From Hominifimenecus microfluidus (GTDB lineage Bacteria > Bacillota > Clostridia > Lachnospirales > Lachnospiraceae): a DNA stretch of 64,000 bases. A model generated the notes under the pieces. That model made no database searches. It worked only from the letters and a program-made list of their open reading frames with translations, and was not told where the DNA came from. Position 1 is the first letter of the stretch. Each line of letters begins with the position of its first letter. The position numbers and the translations under genes are program-made. The DNA is taken from the NCBI GenBank assembly GCA_020687485.1, contig JAJEQR010000007.1, positions 1-64,000 of the forward strand, given 5' to 3'. Of the stretch, positions 53,677 to 60,820 are shown piece after piece.

Positions 53677-55320
53677 CTATTTTGCTTTCAGGTAACTGAT
53701 TGAACTGAATCCGATATACTCCACTCCATCAAGCGTCACAGTAATGTATAACCATTTCGTTCCATTCGATGTATTATAATAGCCGTAATTATGCACTGTG
53801 GTTCCTTTCGGAATACAGCACAAAGCCTTTTTGTTCTTTCCAGCGTCGTTTCTGCAATACAGATCAGCTGTTGTGACGTAGGATCCCGCCAGCTTCTTGT
53901 CGTACTCTCTCGCATAGCATGTTGACTTGACGGTTTTGCTGATGGTCTGATCTGCTGGCTGTGGCTTCGTAGTTGTTGCCGCTGATCCATTCAGAATTCT
54001 GTTTACTTCTTTCTGAATAGCATCCGGATCATAACCACTTGCCGAAAGTGCTTTTCTTCTTGCTTCTCCGTTCCCCCACTGTCCCGCAATTACTTCATGC
54101 GCTACGGTTGACACGCTCTTTCCCGGTGTATTTACTGGCTTGCTTTCCGCCTGATCGCTGTCATATTTTGGTGTGATAAATCCTCGAATATATCTTCCAT
54201 TCAGTGATACGGTTCTTTTCTTAACGCTGTCGCTGTAATTGCCTTCGGTAACGACAAAATATCCTGCTGCCTGATTAACATATGTAACCGTTCCAACATG
54301 ATCCGGTGTTCCGGTATTATCGCCCACGCCGTTATCCTGCCAATCATACAGCACCGCTTCGCCCAGCTTCGGAACGTGTGCGTCATTTTCTTCCCATACG
54401 CCCATCTGCTTCGCTCTTTCAATCAGATAATAGCAGCTGATTTCAATCGGCATAATTGCCGTATATTTCAACGCGACGGCAAGTGCTGACCAAGTGCAAG
54501 CGCACCACGCCCATCCATACGCCATTTTTGTCCCGCGCGGGAATGCACCTGTGAAACTATTGTAAATATCAATAATTGATTTATATGATCCATCCGCTTC
54601 ATTTTTTCCGATCCAGCTTTCTACCAGATCCACAACCGCCTGTCTTGAATACATTTTTGCACCTTCTTCCCCTGATTTATCCACATTGTCCACAACGTAC
54701 TGTTTAATCCACCGCACGCAACACTGATGTCTGCTTTCAAACTTTTTATCCCCCACCTGATTATCATTGCTTGTATCCTTCTGATCTAAGATCAGCGATG
54801 CATACACTGTATCAGGTGTGTATGGCTTTTTCGCTCTCGCAAAAATTCGTTTTACTGGTTTTGAACCACCAAGATGTTCTACTTCGCACCACATCATCTG
54901 TGCCTGTATATTATCAACGCCGTATGCTTCAGCTTCAGCGATATATTTTTCCATCAGTTCCTTGAATAAATCATCCTGACACTTCTTTCCTGCATCCGTT
55001 GTGATAATCGCAATCAATGCAGCTTTTTCTTTTGCTGTCGGATTCCATCTTGTAGCTTCCCAGTCTACTGACAGTTTCTTTTCGATTCCTGCTGTGTCAG
55101 CAGTCCTGAAGGCTTTCGGATCTGCCTTCAGGATCATCTGACACAATCTTCTGCCTTCATTCCCATAATTTTGCGCCCAGCCTAATGTACACGTTTTTTC
55201 ATTGTCTGCATTTGCTGCTTTTCCGGCATACGCACCATATTTTCTTTTTCCGTATGTCTGCCCGCCAGATTCCACGCCGCCGATAATGTTGGTCAAAATT
55301 GTCAGATATTCTTTTTTCAT
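53677..55320 (-). CDS. Multidomain phage endolysin (CHAP, Cpl-7 and SH3)
   Basis: 547 residues in four parts. Residues about 1-215 form a lysozyme- or chitosanase-like muramidase region (ILTNIIGGVESGGQTYGKRKYG). Residues about 240-395 are a CHAP amidase/endopeptidase: YGWAWCACTWSALAVAL (catalytic Cys) and PDHVGTVTYV (His). A CW_7 (Cpl-7) cell-wall repeat follows (VAHEVIAGQWGNGEARRKAL at about 410-455). A C-terminal SH3-like domain (about 470-547) ends the protein. Two lytic activities suggest a strong lysin. It overlaps the holin gene by 1 nt or less and is translated with it. Confidence 0.88.
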   Translation of the reverse strand: MKKEYLTILTNIIGGVESGGQTYGKRKYGAYAGKAANADNEKTCTLGWAQNYGNEGRRLCQMILKADPKAFRTADTAGIEKKLSVDWEATRWNPTAKEKAALIAIITTDAGKKCQDDLFKELMEKYIAEAEAYGVDNIQAQMMWCEVEHLGGSKPVKRIFARAKKPYTPDTVYASLILDQKDTSNDNQVGDKKFESRHQCCVRWIKQYVVDNVDKSGEEGAKMYSRQAVVDLVESWIGKNEADGSYKSIIDIYNSFTGAFPRGTKMAYGWAWCACTWSALAVALKYTAIMPIEISCYYLIERAKQMGVWEENDAHVPKLGEAVLYDWQDNGVGDNTGTPDHVGTVTYVNQAAGYFVVTEGNYSDSVKKRTVSLNGRYIRGFITPKYDSDQAESKPVNTPGKSVSTVAHEVIAGQWGNGEARRKALSASGYDPDAIQKEVNRILNGSAATTTKPQPADQTISKTVKSTCYAREYDKKLAGSYVTTADLYCRNDAGKNKKALCCIPKGTTVHNYGYYNTSNGTKWLYITVTLDGVEYIGFSSISYLKAK

Positions 55321-55751
55321 TACTGTTCACCATCCTTTGACACAGATGCTTTTCGTGTCAAAACTTCGATTGCATTTTGGATCACTGTCGGAAGTGGAAT
55401 TCCCATCAGTCCTGCGTTTTCCGTGATGCTGATCAATTCATTTGCCATGAATCCAATGATCACTGCATTGCGAATATAATTTACACCCAGTGCAAGATCC
55501 AGACGGTATGCGATCAACACAAACAGCAATGTCACACCTTTTCTGCACAGCCCCTTCCATCCGGCTCTGCTTTCCAACGCTCCGTTTTCTGTTTTTCTGC
55601 TGTTGTGAAAAATTCCCGCAACAATCAGCCCCGATAAATAATCAATCACCATAAAGATCACCAACGTCACAAGTGCCTGATCCCATCCACCGAAAGCAGC
55701 TGCAATCGCGCTTCCCACTACTCCAACAGCAGTGCAGATTCCTTCTTTCAT
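55320..55751 (-). CDS. Phage holin
   Basis: 143 residues with about three membrane segments and the holin_4_1-type pattern DQALVTLVIFMVIDYLSGLIVAG, then GRKGVTLLFVL-type and NAVIIGFMANELISITENAGLMG. It forms membrane pores that let the endolysin reach the wall. AGGAGG precedes the ATG; the stop touches the endolysin start. Confidence 0.92.
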   Translation of the reverse strand: MKEGICTAVGVVGSAIAAAFGGWDQALVTLVIFMVIDYLSGLIVAGIFHNSRKTENGALESRAGWKGLCRKGVTLLFVLIAYRLDLALGVNYIRNAVIIGFMANELISITENAGLMGIPLPTVIQNAIEVLTRKASVSKDGEQ

Positions 55752-55752
55752 G

Positions 55753-55980
55753 TCATATCCTCCTTAGTTTCATTTCGATCCTGTCAAGATCATCTTCTGC
55801 CTGTTTTCTTTCTTCCGAAAGATCGGCAGGGAAGACCGCGCCCGCGATCCTCTCCTGCTCGATCAGGACAGCCTGTTTTCTGACGATGTCTGCCAGCTTT
55901 TCCGTTACGTCGCACATCATGTCGACGACTTCCAGCAGGCTTCCGGTTCCGCCTTCATACGGTTCCTTCACTTCGCCCAT
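55753..55980 (-). CDS. Hypothetical 75-residue prophage protein
   Basis: Helical, with a Glu/Leu-rich middle (VVDMMCDVTEKLADIVRKQA). GGAGG precedes the ATG. Position between the tail module and the holin. A small four-helix protein such as Avd was considered, but it is too short and lacks the basic faces of known Avd proteins. No family recognised. Confidence 0.6.
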   Translation of the reverse strand: MGEVKEPYEGGTGSLLEVVDMMCDVTEKLADIVRKQAVLIEQERIAGAVFPADLSEERKQAEDDLDRIEMKLRRI

Positions 55981-55992
55981 GTCTGCCCCTCC

Positions 55993-56154
55993 TTACTGTT
56001 CTTCGCTCTCTTTGATCAGATCTTCGCATCCACTTTCGATCAGGATCTGTTCGACCTTGTCTTTCAGAAGGCGCGGCACTCTTTTGTACAGTGCAATCGC
56101 TTCTTCTTTTGTTTCCGCATACATGATCTTCTGCGCCCATAACATAGCCATCAT
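55993..56154 (-). CDS. Hypothetical 53-residue prophage protein
   Basis: The start is the ATG at 56154, six bases or so after AAAGGAGGG; a longer open frame upstream lies in the previous gene. The sequence begins MMAMLWAQKIMYAETK and ends LIKESEEQ, helical and charged. It is in the position where tail-module XkdX-type proteins often lie, but I see no clear match. Confidence 0.6.
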   Translation of the reverse strand: MMAMLWAQKIMYAETKEEAIALYKRVPRLLKDKVEQILIESGCEDLIKESEEQ

Positions 56155-56206
56155 CGTTTCGCCCTCCTTTCCGAATAAAATTTTGTATATTGAATGCCTA
56201 ACAAAA

Positions 56207-56608
56207 TTAAGCATATACAAGCTCCGACATTTCCAGCAGACAGGATTCCAGCATTTCATTCTTTTCCTGAAGTTTCTGAATTTCAACGGTCATTTCTGCC
56301 CGCGTCATTCCCCCGCTTTCCGGATCCGGTTCATCATCTTTCATGTCTTCGTCTTTTCCAGCCTGATCAGTCTTCCCGTACTCCCAGTATTTTTCAAAGT
56401 CATCTTCGATCTGTTTTGTCGTGATCGTGCTGTCCGCCGGAAGTTCAAACACTACTTCATCAAAACGGTACATCTTCCGATCCTTTGCGTCTTCCTGACG
56501 GTATTCCTTGATATTGTCCGCCATCCTGACGGTCATTGCGCCACCCGGAAGATTTTCCATCATTACCTTTTCCGGCTTCTGATCTGCATCTACGTTCAAG
56601 TAAATCAT
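56207..56608 (-). CDS. Hypothetical 133-residue prophage protein
   Basis: The start is ATG 56608 with GGAGG six bases upstream. The N-terminal half (DKKPEKVMMENLPGGAMTV, then VVFELPADSTITTKQIEDDFEKYWEYG) resembles proteins next to phage tail spikes, the second half is acidic and helical. The open frame above the start, about 16 codons, lies inside the reverse transcriptase gene. The gene overlaps the 3' end of the reverse transcriptase by about 149 bp in another frame, which is unusual. Confidence 0.65.
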   Translation of the reverse strand: MIYLNVDADQKPEKVMMENLPGGAMTVRMADNIKEYRQEDAKDRKMYRFDEVVFELPADSTITTKQIEDDFEKYWEYGKTDQAGKDEDMKDDEPDPESGGMTRAEMTVEIQKLQEKNEMLESCLLEMSELVYA

Positions 56609-57854
56609 GCAATTCCTCCATTCTTTTCTGATATTCCAGTTGTCCATAGAATCCATTTACGCGATGTGCCACCTGAAGCAGTTCTTCCGTGTGGTATCTT
56701 TCTTGTAAATGGAATGAATCAGATTGTTCAATATAGCTGTTATACGATATTATCTTCTGCGCCCGTTCACGGCGCAGTGTTCCATCACGCTTCAGCTCTC
56801 TATATCCACGGATCAGCTGTCGTCTTGCCCTTTTGAATACGCGACGCCGGATCGTGATGTGTGTTCTGCTGATTCTGTATCCTGCCATGTCCAGCATCGG
56901 TACGCCCCTTTGCCCCGGACGTGGCAGGTTCCGCCTTCGCTTTTCTTCTTCAATCGGCAACAGCTTGACAATTCCTGTCGTTTCTTTTATTTGCAAGTGC
57001 TGATTCTTTGTCATCCACTTGTCCAATGCTTTCACTGCCCGCTGTTCTCCTTTTATGGATCCGGATCCTATCGAAAAATCATCCATAAATGTTCCGCAGC
57101 GTATAACATATGGTATCTTTTTCCCTCTTCGCGTTGATCCCAGTGTATACAGATAGCGGATCGCATACGACATCGTAAAATTAAAGAGCCATGCATCAAG
57201 ATACCCGCCGATGATCAGATGTCCGCCCGGTGCGACGCTCTTTAAATATTTCAGCAGTCCGATCGCATATCTTGCTTTCGGGATTTCCATCATCACCAGA
57301 TCTATACATACATCATATTGAAGTGAAGCATATGCATGTACAACATCTGTTTTTCTCACATATTCTATTCCCAGCGATTCCTTCAGGAAATAACGCAACA
57401 TCTGATCTTTCAGCATTGTCTGCCCGTGTCCCGGAATGCTTGCGTGTTGCGTCGGAAGCAATCGCGCCTGAATCAATGGTTCTATCATCAATTTCGTAAT
57501 ATGACCGATCAGCTGATGCATAATGCACAACAGTGCAATGTCCCTGATCTTTCCTGTCATTCCATCCGGACGCTGCCGGATCGTCACTGGTTCCATATCA
57601 TCCGGTTCTATTCCGTGATCGACCAGATCTTCCACAATCCCAAGCATTGCCAAGCCAATCGCTTCAACAGCTTCATTTTTATACTTCCACGATCCGGATA
57701 AATCATCTATTTTTATATCGTCGCGTGGAATTCCTGCATACTTTTCAATAAACGTCAGTACATCGTTTCTTCTCCATTTTCCTTTGAAACATTCAACAAC
57801 TGCCTGTTCGCACAGCTGCCTGCTTAACTTTTTATATCTCTTTTTATGTGCCAT
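56460..57854 (-). CDS. Divergent diversity-generating retroelement reverse transcriptase
   Basis: 464 residues. A helical N-terminal part (about 1-95) precedes an RT domain: motif 2 at GKIRDIALLCIMHQLIGHI (101-120), motif 2a at ASIPGHGQTM, motif A with catalytic D170 in RKTDVVHAYASL, motif B at IGGYLDAWLFNF (215-226), motif C CGTFMDDFSIG with D258-D259, and motif 7 MAGYRISRTHITIRRR. Two points are unusual: FMDD for the common YMDD, and no SQ in motif B, where DGR RTs usually have IGxxxSQ. The start has only a weak ribosome binding site, so expression may be low. The C-terminal 45 residues (RSEAGKG onward) are in the frame overlapped by the next gene and may be a tail. It lies right after the template repeat. 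Confidence 0.88.
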   Translation of the reverse strand: MAHKKRYKKLSRQLCEQAVVECFKGKWRRNDVLTFIEKYAGIPRDDIKIDDLSGSWKYKNEAVEAIGLAMLGIVEDLVDHGIEPDDMEPVTIRQRPDGMTGKIRDIALLCIMHQLIGHITKLMIEPLIQARLLPTQHASIPGHGQTMLKDQMLRYFLKESLGIEYVRKTDVVHAYASLQYDVCIDLVMMEIPKARYAIGLLKYLKSVAPGGHLIIGGYLDAWLFNFTMSYAIRYLYTLGSTRRGKKIPYVIRCGTFMDDFSIGSGSIKGEQRAVKALDKWMTKNQHLQIKETTGIVKLLPIEEEKRRRNLPRPGQRGVPMLDMAGYRISRTHITIRRRVFKRARRQLIRGYRELKRDGTLRRERAQKIISYNSYIEQSDSFHLQERYHTEELLQVAHRVNGFYGQLEYQKRMEELHDLLERRCRSEAGKGNDGKSSGWRNDRQDGGQYQGIPSGRRKGSEDVPF

Positions 57855-58049
57855 CTTATTTTTACTTTATGTGTGAAGCGACTTTCGGTTGCGACAGATC
57901 CTTGAATCAGGATTCGTCTTGTTACTACTTGCCGCACGCATAACCCACGGTTATACATGCCAGTTTCCCGGCTTCCGGTTTTACTGATTTTCGCTTATGC
58001 GCGGATATACAGACGCATTTCAGCAAGTTTTCACCTGCCTTCATAAATA

Positions 58050-58198
58050 CATAAATTCGCGGACGACTGTTCCAGTTCGAGTTACCCGGCGCATTGTTGC
58101 CATTCTCCGCAGCCAGACCAGCATTCCCGCCATTGTTCAAGTTCGCAAAACGCCACGGGCAGCGAACCCCGGCGGAGTTGGTACCGTAGAAAGCCGAT
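58050..58198 (-). repeat. DGR template repeat
   Basis: 149 bp on the minus strand, 195 bp upstream of the reverse transcriptase gene. It aligns without gaps to the variable repeat at 58307-58455 (offset 257). The two differ at 18 positions and in all of them the template has adenine on the coding strand (thymine on the plus strand), 18 of 30 such positions. The template is rich in AAC/AAT codons, e.g. the region read as NNGGNAGLAAENGNNAP. It is not itself a gene; the short open frames in it are shadows. Confidence 0.95.
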
Positions 58199-58263
58199 CC
58201 CGCGCCTGCATACCCTTTTTATTTTCTTTTCCTGTTAGGTGTGTATGAGTGGTCTTGCCCCTC

Positions 58264-58283
58264 TGGTCTGCTTACGCAGACCA
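58264..58283 (-). other. Hairpin downstream of the variable repeat
   Basis: A perfect 8-bp stem, TGGTCTGC and GCAGACCA, with the loop TTAC (plus strand). It lies 23 bp beyond the 3' end of the variable repeat on the coding strand. Stem-loops of 8 bp with 4-nt loops are known near the variable repeat in the Bordetella phage DGR, where they aid target recognition. The loop contains the TAA stop codon of the tail gene. Confidence 0.8.
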
Positions 58284-59981
58284 TTCACCCCGCTTTTTAC
58301 CCGCGCCACAAAGCCGCGGACGACCGCTCCAGTACGAGGAACCCGGCGCATAGTTGCCAAGCTCCGCAGCCAGACCAGCAAACCCGCCATAGTTCAAGAT
58401 CGCAAAACGCCACGGGCAGCGAACCCCGGCGGAGTAGGTACCGCAGAAAGCCGACTTAAAATAAGTCGTTGAAGATCCGCCGATCAGCTTCGGAAACAGC
58501 ACGCCCAACTTTGACTTGATAAATGCTTTCACATAGTTCCATCCGGACGGCATACCGGAATATACAATGCCTGTATCTTCATAGTCCGCTGTGATTGATC
58601 CTGACAGTTTCTGACTGTCGCGGCACTGATACACAGTATAATCAAATCCTCCTGCTTCGTTTGCAGTCGTGTCATACAGTGGATCCAGCCCGATCGTATA
58701 TGATCCATCCAAAACTTCTACACCAGCAACACGAAGCGGTGTCTTTCCTGCTGTCAGGCTGAATGTGCATCCGTCTTTATGTCCCGCCAATGCTTCTGTT
58801 GCGCCCGAATGCCACGGCATAGTTGAAATACACGTTGTTGCTGTCGTTGTGATCGTTCCGCTGATGTCAAGATTGATCGCTGTGTATTCCGTTCCGTTTA
58901 CTGTTACTTTTTCGATTGAAGATACTTTCACCAGATCCGCAAGGTTACGCATCCATGCATTCCATCTGTCTTTATTCGACTGTGCGCCCATATCACCAAC
59001 CGATACCGTGGATCCGACAATGAATCCTGCTGCCTGACTTGCAGACAGAAGAACCCTTTTCACATTTTCTTCCGGCAACGCCGCCATGTACTGATAGTTG
59101 TAATTTGTGCATCCTTCGGCAATGTTTGAGTTTTCCAGATCAAAATGCCTTAACTGCCACATACGAAGAATCCATCTTGTATCACAGTCATTCCACAATC
59201 CTTCATAAATTGTTTTCTGTCGTGCCTTCTGGATCCCTGCCGTTGCTGATGCGAAGTTATATGCCTTTATCCCTGCGCCGGATGTCAACGCGCCTTTGCT
59301 GTCCAGACCACCGGGGAATGTTGCGTGCCATGTGATCGGTCGCTTTTTATTTTTCGGATCCACATCCCCCTCATCCGGATAATAGCCGGATCCCCTTGTT
59401 GTTCTGAATGAAATATAATCGTATGCACCGTCATTCCATTCTTTAATCCATAATGCAAGCGCAAATGTATATACTGGTGCATCTTCACCAGTGATGTCAA
59501 AACCGTCTTCACCTTCAAAATATGTGATGTTCATGGTTCCGTCTTCCAGTGACAGCGCGTTTGCTCTGATATACCATGTCATCGGATCTTCATCCGCCCA
59601 GTCCTCGACCGCTTCAGTATTTTCTGTACATAGCTGTGCTGCCACTTTATCTGCCAGATCATCCATCTGTGTCATTTTTGTTATTCCTGATACTGACGGA
59701 TCATAGCTTCGCAGTGTATACGTCTTTCCATTCCATGCCTGCGCTGCTGCTGTTGCAAACCGTGAAAGCAATTTATACTTGTCTGTTTCTCCTGCTGCCA
59801 GCGCACGCGGATACCATGACCAGAAAACCCGTGTTGTATTTGTTCCGTCAAGTAATTGTCTGCACGCAGCGTCAAGTGCTTCCGCCGAATTCTGTCCGCC
59901 ATTCAGTGCGATCGCTTCCAGTGCCGCCGCCATTCTCTCATGCTGTGCATAAGACGGAAATGATAAATCAATTCCTTCCAT
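58272..59981 (-). CDS. DGR variable tail protein (receptor-binding candidate)
   Basis: 569 residues. The last 60 residues form the variable region, with the C-type-lectin-like DGR pattern WRFAILNYGGFAGLAAE, then GNYAPGSSYWSGRPRL. Compared with the template, changes alter about 13 residues: Asn codons became Tyr (4 times), Ser (2), Ile, Phe and Leu, plus Ser to Gly, Ile to Leu and Tyr to Cys (2). The rest shows repeated beta-strand-like stretches of tail fibre type. It lies between the BppU-like baseplate gene and the template repeat. Probably the adsorption protein that contacts the host surface. Confidence 0.92.
   Translation of the reverse strand: MEGIDLSFPSYAQHERMAAALEAIALNGGQNSAEALDAACRQLLDGTNTTRVFWSWYPRALAAGETDKYKLLSRFATAAAQAWNGKTYTLRSYDPSVSGITKMTQMDDLADKVAAQLCTENTEAVEDWADEDPMTWYIRANALSLEDGTMNITYFEGEDGFDITGEDAPVYTFALALWIKEWNDGAYDYISFRTTRGSGYYPDEGDVDPKNKKRPITWHATFPGGLDSKGALTSGAGIKAYNFASATAGIQKARQKTIYEGLWNDCDTRWILRMWQLRHFDLENSNIAEGCTNYNYQYMAALPEENVKRVLLSASQAAGFIVGSTVSVGDMGAQSNKDRWNAWMRNLADLVKVSSIEKVTVNGTEYTAINLDISGTITTTATTCISTMPWHSGATEALAGHKDGCTFSLTAGKTPLRVAGVEVLDGSYTIGLDPLYDTTANEAGGFDYTVYQCRDSQKLSGSITADYEDTGIVYSGMPSGWNYVKAFIKSKLGVLFPKLIGGSSTTYFKSAFCGTYSAGVRCPWRFAILNYGGFAGLAAELGNYAPGSSYWSGRPRLCGAGKKRGEWSA
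58307..58455 (-). repeat. DGR variable repeat
   Basis: 149 bp at the 3' end of the tail gene. Outside the 18 adenine-linked sites it is identical to the template. A run of 35 identical bases at 58401-58435 contains the RCPW stretch. The mutations reach almost to both repeat ends, and the sequence diverges right outside them, so the mutagenic window is well defined. Confidence 0.95.
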
Positions 59982-59998
59982 TCTTCTTTTCCTCCTGT

Positions 59999-60805
59999 TT
60001 ACTCCTTGATCGGTGTTAATGCCAGATGCGGGATCCCCCGTTCTGTATAAATTGCATATGCATATTTGATTTTTTCATCTTTATCCAACATATATGACGC
60101 TTCATTGATCTGCCCCGCAATTTTTACAGCTTCATTCGCCTTATCCAGAACTTCATTCGCCTGCTTCTGTCTTTCCTGTTCTGCCGTGACGCGATCACTT
60201 TCTGCTGACACTCTGCTTTTTTCCGCGTTCACACGACCTGTTTCTGCCTGCACTCTGGCTTCCTCTGCCTTCACGCGACCTGTTTCTGCCTGCACTCTGG
60301 CTTCCTCTTCCTTCACGCGACCTGTTTCTGCCTGCACTCTGGCTTCCTCTGCCTTCACACGTTTCGTTTCCTGATCAGCATACTGTTTCATTGTCTTATC
60401 GAAGATAGAAAGTTCATCGCCCGAAACGATCGCATCTTCATCTTTCACCTTTGCTTCAATCTCTATTTCAAAAGTGACCGATGTTACCACCTGCATCAGA
60501 TCTGAAGATTTCACTTCCACTTCACACAATGCCGTTCCCGCTGCTGCCAGTGCCTGACTGTCCAATTCCACCATCACAACATTGTCCGTGAATTCACACG
60601 GTGTATATACCCTGTGTCTATCTGGTTTTCTGATGAAAGCTGTGACGCTGGATCCTGCCGGGATCGTGTACGGTTTCCCATGATTCAGTAGTACGGTTTC
60701 AACATATCTTGTTGCCCGATCTCCCTGTTTTGCAGACACCATATACTGTTTTGTCCCACCCGACATTTCGATTTCAATTCGCTGAATTACTTTTCCAAGT
60801 GCCAC
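59999..60805 (-). CDS. BppU-like baseplate upper protein
   Basis: 268 residues. An N-terminal BppU-type domain (about 1-145: IPAGSSVTAFIRKPD region and VEVKSSDLMQVVTSV) is followed by a coiled coil (about 145-225), made of three 14-residue repeats beginning RVKAEEARVQAETG. This links the upper baseplate to the receptor-binding parts in siphophages. It is 17 nt upstream of the variable tail gene in transcription, so the two should work together. Confidence 0.85.
   Translation of the reverse strand: MALGKVIQRIEIEMSGGTKQYMVSAKQGDRATRYVETVLLNHGKPYTIPAGSSVTAFIRKPDRHRVYTPCEFTDNVVMVELDSQALAAAGTALCEVEVKSSDLMQVVTSVTFEIEIEAKVKDEDAIVSGDELSIFDKTMKQYADQETKRVKAEEARVQAETGRVKEEEARVQAETGRVKAEEARVQAETGRVNAEKSRVSAESDRVTAEQERQKQANEVLDKANEAVKIAGQINEASYMLDKDEKIKYAYAIYTERGIPHLALTPIKE
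60234..60359 (-). repeat. Three 42-bp tandem repeats in the BppU-like gene
   Basis: Three near-identical 42-bp units at 60234-60275, 60276-60317 and 60318-60359 (14 codons each, two heptads). They lengthen the coiled coil. They are in frame and not a CRISPR array. Unit number could change by slippage. Confidence 0.9.
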
Positions 60806-60820
60806 TGTCTTCCCTCCTTT

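Noticed and set aside
55753..55980. Avd accessory protein
   Set aside because: 75 residues is too short, the position is beyond the RT and the composition does not resemble Avd.
57925..58140. Open frame reading NNGGNAGLAAENGNNAP
   Set aside because: This is the DGR template repeat read in the variable gene's frame. It has no ribosome binding site and is not a gene.
58239..58472. Plus-strand open frames across the variable repeat
   Set aside because: They are antisense shadows of the variable repeat and its hairpin; high G+C makes the opposite frames open.
60234..60359. Three regular repeats as a possible CRISPR array
   Set aside because: The units are contiguous, without spacers, and lie in frame in a coiled-coil gene.
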